Below are positions 28,082-37,380 of a stretch of 64,000 nt of DNA, one piece after another. Both the position numbers and the translations under genes were made by a program. The number at the start of each line of letters is the position of its first letter. Position 1 is the first letter of the stretch. The notes under the pieces were generated by a model. The model did not search any database and was not told where the DNA came from. It worked only from the letters and a program-made list of their open reading frames with translations. The DNA comes from DATATV01 sp036268615 (GTDB lineage: Bacteria > Actinomycetota > Actinomycetes > Mycobacteriales > Pseudonocardiaceae), in the NCBI GenBank assembly GCA_036268615.1, contig DATATV010000041.1, forward strand, positions 62,001 to 126,000, in the 5' to 3' direction.

Positions 28082-28465
28082 TCACCCCTGTTCCGTGATC
28101 GCCTTGTAGGCGGCGGCATCCAACAGTGCGTCGATCGAGTCCGGGTCGGGCACGGTGATCTCCAGCAGCCAGCCCTCCCCGTAGGGATCGGAGTTGACCA
28201 GCTCCGGCTGCTGGTCAAGGGCCTCATTACGGCCGATGACCTCGCCGTTCACCGGGGCGTACAGGTCCGAAACGCTCTTGGTCGACTCGATCTCACCGAC
28301 CGACTCGCCCGCGGTGAGCGCCTCGCCCACCTCCGGCAACTGGACGAAGACCACGTCGCCGAGCTGGGTCTGGGCGAAGTCGGTGATACCGATCCGCACC
28401 GAGTCCGCACCGGTGCGCGCCACCCATTCATGCTCCTGGGTGTACTTCAGCTCCTCGGGAACCAC
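28082..28465 (-). CDS. gcvH: Glycine cleavage system H protein
   Basis: A 127-residue lipoyl carrier that moves the aminomethyl group between P and T proteins. Lys63 in GEIESTKSVSDLYAP is the lipoylation site; KYTQEHEWV and NSDPYGEGWLLEI are family hallmarks. GTG start with GGAGAG upstream. It heads the gcvH-garA-ftsR-DUF151-merR run; gcvT is not in this window. Confidence 0.96.
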   Translation of the reverse strand: MVPEELKYTQEHEWVARTGADSVRIGITDFAQTQLGDVVFVQLPEVGEALTAGESVGEIESTKSVSDLYAPVNGEVIGRNEALDQQPELVNSDPYGEGWLLEITVPDPDSIDALLDAAAYKAITEQG

Positions 28466-28540
28466 CTACGTGCTCTCCTTCAACTCACACCGAATCGATC
28501 CGGTGAACCTGTTTCTGCCACCGGCCCACCGGAGGTCAAC

Positions 28541-29161
28541 CTATCCAATGGGCGGTTCGGCCTGCCGGGAGGATCGCACGGCTGCCACCACCTGGGCCAC
28601 ATAGAGCACACCGGACCAGACATACAGCGTGCTGCCCCATACCGCGAACGCGAATCCGATCGGCCAGGCGATCCGGGCCGCGGTCGAGGTGCCCTGGGCC
28701 AGCAGCAGCAACGGGAAGGCGTAGAGCAGGGCGAAGGTGGCCGCCTTGCCGACGTAGTGCACCTCGGGCGGGGCGAAGCCGTGCCGACGCAGCACCGGCA
28801 GGCACAGGCCGACCACGAGGTCCTTGCCGATCAGGATGACCGCCAGCCACCAGGGCACGATCTGCCGGACCACGAAGGCGATCACGGTGGACACGATGTA
28901 GAGCCGGTCGGCGGCCGGGTCGAGCAGGGCGCCCAGCCGGCTGGTCTGGTTGAGCCAGCGGGCCAGCTTGCCGTCCAGCCAGTCGGTGATCGCGCTGGCC
29001 ACCAGAACCACCAGCGCGAGCAGGTCGAGCTTGGGGCCCAGCAGCAGCCACAGGAACAGCGGCACTCCGGCCAGGCGGAGCACGCTGAGCGCGTTGGGCA
29101 CGGTGAGCAAGCGGTCGAGGCGAGGGTCCTGCTCGATCCGCGCCCACTCGGCCTGTGTCAC
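28541..29161 (-). CDS. CDP-alcohol phosphatidyltransferase (PgsA2-like)
   Basis: A 206-residue membrane enzyme with about five to six helices. The active-site motif DWLDGKLARWLNQTSRLGAL then LDPAADR gives the D-x2-D-G-x2-A-R-x8-G-x3-D-x3-D pattern that binds metal and CDP-diacylglycerol. It probably makes phosphatidylglycerophosphate or cardiolipin, as the gene near gcvH in mycobacteria is annotated pgsA2. GTG start after GGGGGAGG, 75 nt upstream of gcvH. Confidence 0.88.
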   Translation of the reverse strand: MTQAEWARIEQDPRLDRLLTVPNALSVLRLAGVPLFLWLLLGPKLDLLALVVLVASAITDWLDGKLARWLNQTSRLGALLDPAADRLYIVSTVIAFVVRQIVPWWLAVILIGKDLVVGLCLPVLRRHGFAPPEVHYVGKAATFALLYAFPLLLLAQGTSTAARIAWPIGFAFAVWGSTLYVWSGVLYVAQVVAAVRSSRQAEPPIG

Positions 29162-29261
29162 CTGAGCCTCCCCCGGTCAGTCCAGACAGGACCTCAGCCT
29201 GTCACACCGGGTCGGCGCGTGAACGGTCGGACACGCCTGGGTCGGTTCGTCGGCGGCGCGC

Positions 29262-29486
29262 TCAGCGCGCCGGACGCCAGCCCCGGCGCTCCAGTTCGGC
29301 ACAGCTCAGCGCGACGGCCCGGCCCCGGTCGTCCATGCCGACCCACTGGTTGCGGCCGAGTACCCGCTCCAGCACGTACGCGTGCGTCCCGCTCCACACC
29401 ACGCTGCACGGCGTGGTCGGCAGGGACGGCGCGGGGATCGCGGTCTCGGCTGACTGAACAGTGGGTTCGGTGTCGGTGATGCTCAT
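29262..29486 (-). CDS. Small hypothetical protein
   Basis: A 74-residue protein with a Pro/Thr-rich first third and a compact second half, SGTHAYVLERVLGRNQWVGM then DDRGRAVALSCAELERRGW. Amino-acid use in the second half looks coding (Trp, Tyr, balanced charges). GGAGG lies 12 nt before the ATG, slightly far. No family recognised, no membrane helix. Confidence 0.5.
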   Translation of the reverse strand: MSITDTEPTVQSAETAIPAPSLPTTPCSVVWSGTHAYVLERVLGRNQWVGMDDRGRAVALSCAELERRGWRPAR

Positions 29487-29627
29487 CGGTGGCCAGTACC
29501 TCCACTAGGGGCGTCGCTCGCTGTTGCTGGTTCGTTAACCCCGACAGGAAGATTTTCGGCCATATCCGACACTATTCCGGCATCCGAACGGTCCCGCTCG
29601 TTCACCGCACACAGCTGGGCGCCAAAA

Positions 29628-29680
29628 GGACGGCGCCCGGGCGGCCGACAGTCGCCTGTCAACCCTCCCGGACGCCGTCC
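29628..29680. terminator. Long hairpin after the MFS fusion gene
   Basis: GGACGGCG-C-CCGGG (29628-29641) pairs with CCCGG-A-CGCCGTCC (29667-29680): 13 pairs with one internal mismatch. It lies 69 nt past the MFS fusion stop in a 262-nt gap (29487-29748) that otherwise shows nothing. Confidence 0.5.
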
Positions 29681-29748
29681 GTCGACTCTCATCGACCGTA
29701 CGTCGCAGCTAACCTCCGGCTAACACGGCGGCGATCAGCTGAAACCGA

Positions 29749-32487
29749 TCACCTGCTGAGCTGGTCGACCACCGGTTCGGTGGTCGGCGAGCTGGCCGAG
29801 GCCGCCGAGCGCAGTGCCACGTCGGCGGTGACCGTCTCGCCCGCACCGACCCGCACCTGGGTGGCGGTGGGCTGGTAGAGCGTGGCCACCACGGTGTAGT
29901 CGCCGTCAGGCAGGCCGTCGAGGTGGTACCGGCCGTCCTCGCCGGTCACCGCGCTGGCCATCACCTGACCGTCGGCGGTGACCGCGGTGACGGTCGCCTC
30001 GGCCAGCGGCAGGCCGGCCACCGAATGCACCGAGCCGCGCACGCCGCCCACCCGGGAGACGACCAGGTCGGCGATCACCGGCTGGCCCACCCGGACCGCG
30101 ACGAGTTGCGCGGTGGGCTGGTGCCCGGCCGCGTCCGCGGTGACGGTCAGCTGTCCCTCGGGCAGTCCACCGATCCGGTAGGCGCCACCGACGCCACTGG
30201 CGGTGGCGCCGCGCACCGAGCCGTCCGCGTCGGTCACGATCACCGTCGCTTCGGCCAACCCGAGCCCGACGTGCCCGTTGTCGGCCGCCCGGACGATGCC
30301 GCTGATCAGGCCGCCGCCGACGAGCACGAAGTCGCGCCGGACCAACTGGCGCACCGCAACCGAGGCGACCGCCGCCTGCGGGTCGTAACCCGGTGCCGTG
30401 GCGATCACCGTGTAGCCGCCGGGCAGCAGGCCGAGCAGTTCGTACTTGCCGTCCTGACGGACCATCGCGCGGTCGGCCTGCTTGCCGTCCGGTCCGGTCA
30501 CGGTGACCACGGCGCGCTGCACCGGGCTGCCGTCGGCGGTGAGCACCGAGCCGGCCAGCACCGTGCGATGCCCGGTCCCGTTGCCGTTTCCGTTGACGTG
30601 ACCGTTGCCGTTGCTGTGGCCGTTGCTGTGGTCGTTTCCGTCGGCCTGGAAGGCTTCCAGGCCCGACAGCGGCTCCTCGACCAGTTCGGTCGGGGCGAAC
30701 CCGCCGTCGGCCGCGGTCGCGGCCAGTTCGGCCCCGACCGGCTCGGCCACCGCGGCCTTGTGCTTACCGACCAGCACCGAGGCGATGGCGGCGATCACAC
30801 ACGCGGCGATGGCGAACCAGAACGCGATGGCCAGGCCGTCGGAGAACGGCCCGGAGATCAGGTTGGGGAAGAAGCTCCGGCCGGTCAGGAAGTTCGCCTG
30901 GTCGGGCGTGACCTGGTGGATGGTCGGGCCGAGCAGCTGCTGGATCGGGTTGTAGCCGAGGAACGCGGCGAACAGCACGGCGACCGCGGGCAGGTGGGCG
31001 ATCCCGGTGGCCGCCGCGGTCGGCACCCCGTGCGCGGTCAGCCCGGCGGTCATCGCCGAGGGCAGGTTGCGCGACAGCCCGGAGATGATCAGGCTGAAGA
31101 AGATGCCGATGGACAGCACCATCGCCGAGTTCTGGAACGTCGCGGTGAGTCCGGCGCCGGCCCCTCGGGCGTTGCCCGGCAGGCTGTTCATGATCTCGGC
31201 CCGGTTCGGCGTGGCGAACATGCCCATGCCCAACCCGTTGCACACCAGGATGATCGCGAACACCCAGTAGTTGAAGTTGACCGGGACGAGGATCAGCGCG
31301 AAGAACGTGCCCGCGGTGATCACCATGCCGACGGTGGCCAGCACCCGGCTGCCGATGCGGTCGGAGAGCACCCCCGACAGCGGCGCCGAGGCCAGGAAGC
31401 CCACGGTCATCGGCAGCATGTAGATACCGGCCCACAGCGGGGTGCGGTCGAAGCTGTAGCCGTGCTGCGGCAGCCAGACGCCCTGCAGCCAGATCAGCAG
31501 GATGAACTGGAGCCCACCACGACCCAGCGAGGCCATCAGGTTGGCGATGTTGCCGAAGGCGAACGCGCGGATCTTGAACAACGACAGGTTGAACAGTGGA
31601 TTGTCCACCTTCGTCTCGATGATCCCGAAGATCACCAGGACGACCACGCCGCCGATCAGGCCGGTCAGCACGTAGGGGTTGGTCCAGCCCATGCTGTGCG
31701 TGCGGTAGGGCTGGATGCCGTAGGTGATGGCGACCAGGATCGCGATCAGGCCCACCGCGAAGGTGATGTTGCCCCACCAGTCCATTTTGGCCGGTTGCCG
31801 GTGGCCGATGTCGTGCAGCTTGATGTAGGCCCAGATGGTGCCCGCGATGCCGACCGGGACGGACACCAGGAAGACCAGGTGCCAGTTCACCGGGGCCAGC
31901 AGGCCGCCGATCAGCAGACCGAGGAACGAACCGGCGATCGCCGCGACGCCGTTGAAGCCCATCGCCAGACCGCGTTGGTTGGCCGGGAACGCGTCGGTGA
32001 GGATGGCACTGGAGTTGGCCATCAGGAACGCACCGCCGACACCCTGGATCACTCGCCAGATGATCAGCCACCAGGCGGCGGTACTGCCCTGCATCCAGGT
32101 GATGGCGAGGAAAACCGAGGAAATCGTGAACACGGCGAAGCCGAGGTTGTACATCTTGGCCCGGCCGAACATGTCGCCGAGCCGGCCGAAGCTGACCACC
32201 AGGACCGCGGTGACGACGAGGAAACCCATCATCATCCACAGCAGATAGCTGGTGTTGCCGGACTCAAGCGGGTTGATCCCGATGCCGCGGAAGATGTCCG
32301 GCAGCGCGATCAGCACGATCGACGAGTTGATGGTGGCCAGCAGCATGCCGAGCGTTGTGTTGGAAAGCGCGACCCACTTGTAGTTCGGCCCGAGGTCGGC
32401 CAGGGTCCTGTCCGACTTCTTCCGGCCGCGGGAGGGTTCCCCGCCACCCGGTCCCCGTGTGGTCAACGCGTGCTGCGCGGTGGACAC
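29749..32487 (-). CDS. DHA2-type MFS transporter fused to three carboxypeptidase-regulatory-like repeats
   Basis: A 912-residue protein. MFS core about 30-585 with some 14 membrane helices and motif A SFGRLGDMFGRAK. A low-complexity Asn/Gly/His linker (HSNGHSNGNGHVNGNGNG) precedes three transthyretin-like/CarboxypepD_reg repeats (about 641-726, 727-813, 814-895), each with a G.Y.L.GLP.G.YTV-like core. DHA2 proteins have both ends in the cytosol, so the repeats should be cytosolic, which is unusual for this fold. The GTG at 32487 follows GGGGAGG. Its promoter region is AT-rich with a small inverted repeat. Substrate unknown. Confidence 0.88.
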   Translation of the reverse strand: MSTAQHALTTRGPGGGEPSRGRKKSDRTLADLGPNYKWVALSNTTLGMLLATINSSIVLIALPDIFRGIGINPLESGNTSYLLWMMMGFLVVTAVLVVSFGRLGDMFGRAKMYNLGFAVFTISSVFLAITWMQGSTAAWWLIIWRVIQGVGGAFLMANSSAILTDAFPANQRGLAMGFNGVAAIAGSFLGLLIGGLLAPVNWHLVFLVSVPVGIAGTIWAYIKLHDIGHRQPAKMDWWGNITFAVGLIAILVAITYGIQPYRTHSMGWTNPYVLTGLIGGVVVLVIFGIIETKVDNPLFNLSLFKIRAFAFGNIANLMASLGRGGLQFILLIWLQGVWLPQHGYSFDRTPLWAGIYMLPMTVGFLASAPLSGVLSDRIGSRVLATVGMVITAGTFFALILVPVNFNYWVFAIILVCNGLGMGMFATPNRAEIMNSLPGNARGAGAGLTATFQNSAMVLSIGIFFSLIISGLSRNLPSAMTAGLTAHGVPTAAATGIAHLPAVAVLFAAFLGYNPIQQLLGPTIHQVTPDQANFLTGRSFFPNLISGPFSDGLAIAFWFAIAACVIAAIASVLVGKHKAAVAEPVGAELAATAADGGFAPTELVEEPLSGLEAFQADGNDHSNGHSNGNGHVNGNGNGTGHRTVLAGSVLTADGSPVQRAVVTVTGPDGKQADRAMVRQDGKYELLGLLPGGYTVIATAPGYDPQAAVASVAVRQLVRRDFVLVGGGLISGIVRAADNGHVGLGLAEATVIVTDADGSVRGATASGVGGAYRIGGLPEGQLTVTADAAGHQPTAQLVAVRVGQPVIADLVVSRVGGVRGSVHSVAGLPLAEATVTAVTADGQVMASAVTGEDGRYHLDGLPDGDYTVVATLYQPTATQVRVGAGETVTADVALRSAASASSPTTEPVVDQLSR

Positions 32488-32564
32488 CGCACACCTCCCC
32501 GAGACGGACAAACGCCGCCCTCGTTTCGATACTTACCTAAACTAAGCTAACAAAATTATTTGTT

Positions 32565-32578
32565 ACATACAACTATGT
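32565..32578. promoter_or_regulatory. Operator-like inverted repeat upstream of the MFS fusion
   Basis: ACATA CAAC TATGT, a perfect 5-bp inverted repeat in a 60-bp AT-rich patch (32521-32580), 78 nt upstream of the GTG. The core ACAACTAT also occurs on the minus strand of the repeat before the marR gene (37381-37403). Control by that MarR protein is inferred. Confidence 0.45.
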
Positions 32579-32649
32579 GGACTCCCTTCGGAACGTGAAG
32601 CGCCCCACAGCCCGGGGTGGGCGGCGGGGCGCTGTCGGCCGGCGTTGGC

Positions 32650-33507
32650 TCACCCCATCGGCAGGGTGTCCCCCTGGACGGCCTCGATGTCGATCTCGAC
32701 CCGCAGCGTGGTGCCGATCATCGTGATGCCACCGGCGAGCGTCTGGTTGAAGGTGATCGCGAAGTCGCCCTGCTTGAGGTCGGTCACCGCGTGGAAGGAC
32801 GCCCGGGTGCCGCCCCACGGGTCGGCCCCGACGCCGAGGAAGGTCAGCTCCATCGCCACCGGCTGGGTCACCCCGTTGAGCACCAGATCGCCCTGCAGGC
32901 GCCAGTTCTCCCCGCCCACCGGGACGATGCCGGTCCCCTGGTACTCGATCACCGGGTACTGGTCCACGTGCAGGAAGTCGGCCGAGCGCAGGTGGTCGTC
33001 GCGCATCTTGTTGCCGGTGTCGATGCTGGCCGCCTGGATCTTCGCGGTCACCGTCGAGCTCTCGGCCGGGCGACCCACCTCCAACTGTCCGCCGAACTCG
33101 GCGAACCGGCCGCGCACGCTCGCGATGCCCATGTGCCGCGCGGTGATCAGGATCGCCGAGTGTGCCGGGTCGATCGTCCAGGTGCCGGCCTCGGGCAATT
33201 CGGCGCCGCCGCCCACCCTGGTCAGCGCGACCGCGCCCAGCGGGGCCGAGCCGCTCGCCGTCACCATCGCGGTGCGGGCCACCGGCCCGAAGCCCGGCGA
33301 CGTGATGATCGCGGTGTAGGTGCCGCTGGGCAGCGGTTCGGTGGCCAACTGGCCGTCCGCGTCCGCGCCCGCCCTGGCCACCTGCTGGCCGGTGGCGTCG
33401 GTCACGGTGAGCACCGCGGTGGCCACCGGCCAGCCGTCGGTGGTCCGCGCACGCACCGTCACACCGTGGCCCGCCGCGAGCGTGGCCGAGTCGTTCCCCG
33501 GAGTCAT
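32650..33507 (-). CDS. YceI-domain protein with an N-terminal carboxypeptidase-regulatory-like domain
   Basis: A 285-residue protein. Residues about 12-96 form one transthyretin-like repeat (VRARTTDGWPVATAVLTVTD, LPSGTYTAIITSPGF). Residues about 105-280 form the YceI lipocalin-like barrel (GTWTIDPAHSAILITARHMG, VRGRFAEFGGQLEV, LRSADFLHVDQYP, LQGDLVLNGVTQPV), which in relatives holds a polyisoprenoid in a hydrophobic tunnel. There is no signal peptide, so it should be cytosolic. AGAGGAGA precedes the ATG. It follows the larger MFS fusion by 42 nt. Confidence 0.9.
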   Translation of the reverse strand: MTPGNDSATLAAGHGVTVRARTTDGWPVATAVLTVTDATGQQVARAGADADGQLATEPLPSGTYTAIITSPGFGPVARTAMVTASGSAPLGAVALTRVGGGAELPEAGTWTIDPAHSAILITARHMGIASVRGRFAEFGGQLEVGRPAESSTVTAKIQAASIDTGNKMRDDHLRSADFLHVDQYPVIEYQGTGIVPVGGENWRLQGDLVLNGVTQPVAMELTFLGVGADPWGGTRASFHAVTDLKQGDFAITFNQTLAGGITMIGTTLRVEIDIEAVQGDTLPMG

Positions 33508-33549
33508 CCGGTCTCCTCTTTGCTTGCTGGAATCGCTGATGATGAGGTC

Positions 33550-36500
33550 TCAGGCCTGCGGGTGGCCGAGGCGAACGTCGTGTTCGCCGTACTCCCCGCC
33601 GTCCACCCGGAGCGTGCTGGCCACCGGCGGGTAGCCGCTGGCGATCACGGTGTACTCGCCCTCGGGCAGATCCGAGAAGCCGTACTCCCCGGTCGGGTCG
33701 GTGGTGGTCATGCCGACCACGTTGCCGGCCCGGTCGAGCAGGGTGATCCGCGCGTCGGGCACCGGCCTGCCGTCGCCGGAGGTGGCGGTGCCGCGCAACC
33801 GGGAACCGCCGACCAGCGCGACATCCTGCACGCACTCGCCGGTGCCCGGCACGGACACCGGCAGGGCCGCGGGCTGGTAGCCGTCCGCGCTGACCACCAG
33901 GGTGTAGTGCCCGGCTACCAACTCGCCGAACGCGTACCGGCCGTCGGACCCGGTGGGCAGCGAACCGACCACCTCACCGCGTTCGTCGGCCAGCGTCGCG
34001 GTGCCGCCGGCGATCGGCGCGCCGGTGCCCACCGACACGACCGTGCCGGCCAGCCCGCTGGTGCCGGTGAGCACCACGTCCAGGCTGACCGGGACACCGC
34101 CGACCGGGACCGCGGCGGCCTGCGGCTGATGCGCCGGGGCGGACGCGATCAGCACGTACGTACCCGGCGCCGGGGCGGCCAGCCGGTAGCCGCCGTCGCC
34201 GCCGGACACCCCGCGACCGACCTGTCGACCGCTCGGGTCGATCAGGGTCAGCGCGGCCTCGACGATCGCGTGGCCGTCCGAACGCCGGACATGGCCGTGG
34301 ATCGGTGTGCCGTCCGTCGGTGCCTGGACGTAACCTTCGCTGACACTCGCCATCGATGTAGCTCCTGCTGTGGGTTCCGGTGCCTGGTGCTGTGCTGGCT
34401 GGTTCTGCTGCTCCGATTGGACCAGAGCGTGCCTACCGTCCGTGCGCGGCGGTGCCCCATCGCTCCCGCCGCCGTCTTCGGCAAGTCGTGCCTGCAACCC
34501 GGACTCGGTGCGTAGCGGCACTTCTTTCATGAACCAGATGAGCACGAACCCGACGGCGACCACGATGGCCGCGGTCAGGAAGACCGGATGCATTGAATCG
34601 GCGAAACCCTCCTGGAACGGGAGAGCCAGCCGAGGATCGAGGCGCTGGATGAATGACGAGTCCTGCAACACGCCACCGGCATTGCCGCCGATTCCGGCGC
34701 CACCCGACCTGAGCAGATTCAGCACGATCGCGTTGTTCGGATTGTGCACGACAGCGGGGTCGTGCAGGGCGGCCTGAAATGGCACGGTCGGCACGATCCT
34801 GGTGAACGCGGCGGCGATCTTCCCACCCACCACACTGAACAGGATCGACAGGAAGACCGCGGTGCCGATGGTGCCGCCGGTCTGCCGGAAGAACACCTGG
34901 GAGGACGTGGAAACACCCATGTCCCGGGCTGGCACGGCGTTCTGCACGGCGAGGATCAACGTCTGCATGCACAGGCCGAGCCCGAGACCGAAAATGCCCA
35001 TCCAGATATCGGTGGTGGACAGCGCGGTCTGCGCGTTGATCGTGTTCAACAACAGCAGACCGGCGGTCATCAACGCGATACCGAAGATGGGGAAAATCTT
35101 GTAGCGACCGGTGCGCGAGGTGATCTGACCGGACAGAATCGAGCCGATCATGATGCCAAGAACAATGGGTAGCACCAACAGGCCGGCCTTTGTCGGGGAC
35201 GCGCCCTTCACGATCTGAAGATACTGCGGAATGACCGCGAGACCGCCGAACATGCCCATTCCGATAATCAGGCCGACCGCGGAGACGACACTGAACACGC
35301 CGTTGCGGAACAACCGCAGCGGGATCAGCGCGTCGTCACCCATCAGCCGCTCGACGACCAGGAACAGGACCAACCCGACAATGCCGATTCCGTAACACAA
35401 GTAGGCCCGTTCCGACCGCCAACCCCACTGCTCGCCCTGCTCGGCGATGATCAGCAGCGGCACCAGGCAGACGGTGATGGTGAGCGCACCCCACCAGTCG
35501 ATCCGCTGCTTCACCCGCGCCCGGCGACGCGGCAGGTTGAGCACCTTGGCGACGGTGATCAGCGCGATGATCGCGATCGGCACGTTCACCAGGAAGACCC
35601 AGCGCCAGCCGGCGATGTGCAGGATCTCCGAGCGGCCGGCCAGGAACCCGCCCAGCACCGGCCCCAACACGCTCGCGGTGCCGAACACGGCCAGGAAGTA
35701 ACCCTGGTACTTGGCCCGTTGTCGCGGCGGCACCACGTCACCGATGATGGACAGCGCCAACGACATCAGGCCACCCGCGCCCAGCCCCTGGAAAGCCCGG
35801 AACGCGGCGAGCATGTACATCGAGTTGGCGAAGGTGCAGGCCGCCGAGCCGATGATGAAGATCACGATCGCGGCCAGGAAGAACGACTTGCGGCCGTAGA
35901 TGTCGGACAGCTTGCCGTAGAGCGGCGTGGAGATCGTCGAGGTGATCAGGTAGGCGGTGGTCGCCCACGCCTGCAGGTCCAGTCCGTGCAGGTCGTCGGC
36001 GATGGTGCGGATCGCGGTGGCCACGATCATCTGGTCCAGCGCGGCCAGGAACATGCCCAGCATCAGGCCGATGAACACCCACATGATCGCCCGCCGGCTC
36101 AGCGCGCCGGCCTGGCCGTCCTCGGGGCTGTTGTCCTTGGCGGACTTGACATCAGTGGGCAGCACGGGTGGCGCGGGCGGCACGGCCTCAGCCGGCGCAA
36201 CCACCGGCTGCACCGCGGGCTGCGCCAGCTGGGCCTGGTGCGGCCGGGCCTGACCGAGCTGAGTCTCGTCGAGCTGGGCATGGTTGAGCTGGGCCTGGTT
36301 GGGCCGAAACGCGTCGAAGTCGGCGCCGGCCATCGCCGGTCGGAAGGCCTCGAAGCCGTCGGTCGCGGGCCCCGCCGGGCGGAACGCGCCACCCGGGACG
36401 ACGGCCGGAGCGGGCTCGTCGGGGCTGTCCCCGGGCAGACCGGGTTCGGTGGGAGCCGCCGACGGCTGGAAGAAGCCGAAGCTGGCCACCGCGGACTGGG

Positions 36501-36780
36501 GCTCGACCGCGTCGGCGCCAGCAGCCGGACCCGACCGCCTAGGGCCGGCCGCGGGCTGAGCGGGCTCGGGATCGGAGGTCGGCCAGGCCGGTTCACCCGG
36601 TCCCCGCTCCCCCGCGACCTGCTCACCCACAACCTGCTCACCCGCCGACGCGGCAGCCGATGAACCGTCCGCCACCGAATCGGCGGTGGCCGAGTCCGGA
36701 GTGCCCTCGGCCGGGTCCGCCGAATCCGGGCGGGCATCCTGGGGTGACTGGCCGTTGCGCCGGGTCTCCGCCTCCGTCAC
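33550..36780 (-). CDS. DHA2-type MFS transporter with disordered N-terminus and three C-terminal carboxypeptidase-regulatory-like repeats
   Basis: A 1076-residue protein. Residues 1-230 are disordered, rich in Ala, Pro, Glu and a Gln/Leu run (NQAQLNHAQLDETQL). The MFS core (about 235-760) has 14 predicted helices with FLAALDQMIVATAIRTI at TM1 and GKLSDIYGRKSFFL as motif A, like EmrB/QacA drug exporters. Repeats lie at about 825-906, 907-992 and 993-1076 with cores such as GEYGFSDLPEGEYTVIAS. The GTG start overlaps the marR stop as GTGA. Confidence 0.9.
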   Translation of the reverse strand: MTEAETRRNGQSPQDARPDSADPAEGTPDSATADSVADGSSAAASAGEQVVGEQVAGERGPGEPAWPTSDPEPAQPAAGPRRSGPAAGADAVEPQSAVASFGFFQPSAAPTEPGLPGDSPDEPAPAVVPGGAFRPAGPATDGFEAFRPAMAGADFDAFRPNQAQLNHAQLDETQLGQARPHQAQLAQPAVQPVVAPAEAVPPAPPVLPTDVKSAKDNSPEDGQAGALSRRAIMWVFIGLMLGMFLAALDQMIVATAIRTIADDLHGLDLQAWATTAYLITSTISTPLYGKLSDIYGRKSFFLAAIVIFIIGSAACTFANSMYMLAAFRAFQGLGAGGLMSLALSIIGDVVPPRQRAKYQGYFLAVFGTASVLGPVLGGFLAGRSEILHIAGWRWVFLVNVPIAIIALITVAKVLNLPRRRARVKQRIDWWGALTITVCLVPLLIIAEQGEQWGWRSERAYLCYGIGIVGLVLFLVVERLMGDDALIPLRLFRNGVFSVVSAVGLIIGMGMFGGLAVIPQYLQIVKGASPTKAGLLVLPIVLGIMIGSILSGQITSRTGRYKIFPIFGIALMTAGLLLLNTINAQTALSTTDIWMGIFGLGLGLCMQTLILAVQNAVPARDMGVSTSSQVFFRQTGGTIGTAVFLSILFSVVGGKIAAAFTRIVPTVPFQAALHDPAVVHNPNNAIVLNLLRSGGAGIGGNAGGVLQDSSFIQRLDPRLALPFQEGFADSMHPVFLTAAIVVAVGFVLIWFMKEVPLRTESGLQARLAEDGGGSDGAPPRTDGRHALVQSEQQNQPAQHQAPEPTAGATSMASVSEGYVQAPTDGTPIHGHVRRSDGHAIVEAALTLIDPSGRQVGRGVSGGDGGYRLAAPAPGTYVLIASAPAHQPQAAAVPVGGVPVSLDVVLTGTSGLAGTVVSVGTGAPIAGGTATLADERGEVVGSLPTGSDGRYAFGELVAGHYTLVVSADGYQPAALPVSVPGTGECVQDVALVGGSRLRGTATSGDGRPVPDARITLLDRAGNVVGMTTTDPTGEYGFSDLPEGEYTVIASGYPPVASTLRVDGGEYGEHDVRLGHPQA

Positions 36781-37349
36781 CGCTTTCGCTCCCGTAGCTC
36801 GATCACGCTTCCTGCCCGGTCAAAGCCATTGTTCTGGTAGAAGGCGTGCACGTCGCCGTTCGCCCTCGCCAGCAAGCCGGCCAGTTGCTCCACCTCGTCG
36901 GTGGACCAACCGGTGAGCATCTCGGCCATCCAGGCACAACTCTGCTTGCGGTTCTCCTCGAACACCCGCTCGCCCTCCGCGGTCGCCGCCAGGATCGACG
37001 CCCGCCCGTCCACCGGGTCGGGTCGCCGTTCCAGCAGCCCGTGCCGCACCAGCGCGGCGGTCTGCCGACTGACCGTGGACGGGTCGGCGTGCACCACCTC
37101 GGCGAGCACGGTGATCCGCTTCGGACCGTCCACAATCACCTGCGCGAGCAAGGCGAAGGCGGCGTACTCCAAGCCGTCCCGGCGCAGGCCCGGCCCGAGT
37201 TGCGCAACGCCGCGCTTCATCAGGCGGATGAACCCACGCAGTTGGTAGAGCAGTTGGTCGACCGCGACAAGTCGATCCTCGCCACCATCCTTGTTGATCG
37301 GCGTGACCGCCCGCCTCTCGGCCGCCGTGGTCGGATTCTCGGACACCAC
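36777..37349 (-). CDS. MarR-family regulator
   Basis: A 190-residue winged-helix regulator. LAQVIVDGPKRITVLAEVVH, ADPSTVSRQTAALVRHGLLE and RRPDPVDGRASILAATAEG are recognition helix and wing; helices at both ends form the dimer. The GTG at 37349 follows GAAGGAGG. First gene of the operon, overlapping the large transporter fusion by 4 nt. A perfect 8-bp inverted repeat sits 31 nt upstream, fitting autoregulated, ligand-relieved repression of export genes as in other MarR systems. Confidence 0.9.
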   Translation of the reverse strand: MVSENPTTAAERRAVTPINKDGGEDRLVAVDQLLYQLRGFIRLMKRGVAQLGPGLRRDGLEYAAFALLAQVIVDGPKRITVLAEVVHADPSTVSRQTAALVRHGLLERRPDPVDGRASILAATAEGERVFEENRKQSCAWMAEMLTGWSTDEVEQLAGLLARANGDVHAFYQNNGFDRAGSVIELRERKR

Positions 37350-37380
37350 GACCGCCACCTCCTTCGCGCCGTTGCATGAG

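Noticed and set aside
30190..30260. Possible tandem DNA repeat in the transthyretin-like region
   Set aside because: Similarity is at protein level between modules, not a DNA tandem repeat.
29923..32550. An 875-codon plus-strand frame opposite the MFS fusion
   Set aside because: Asp/His/Arg-rich antisense of membrane-helix codons; no ribosome site or family.
32528..32552. Possible iron box (DtxR/IdeR) with TTAG repeats every 5 nt
   Set aside because: The left arm fits, but the right arm matches at only about 4 of 10 positions; overall 11 of 19, which is expected in an AT-rich patch.
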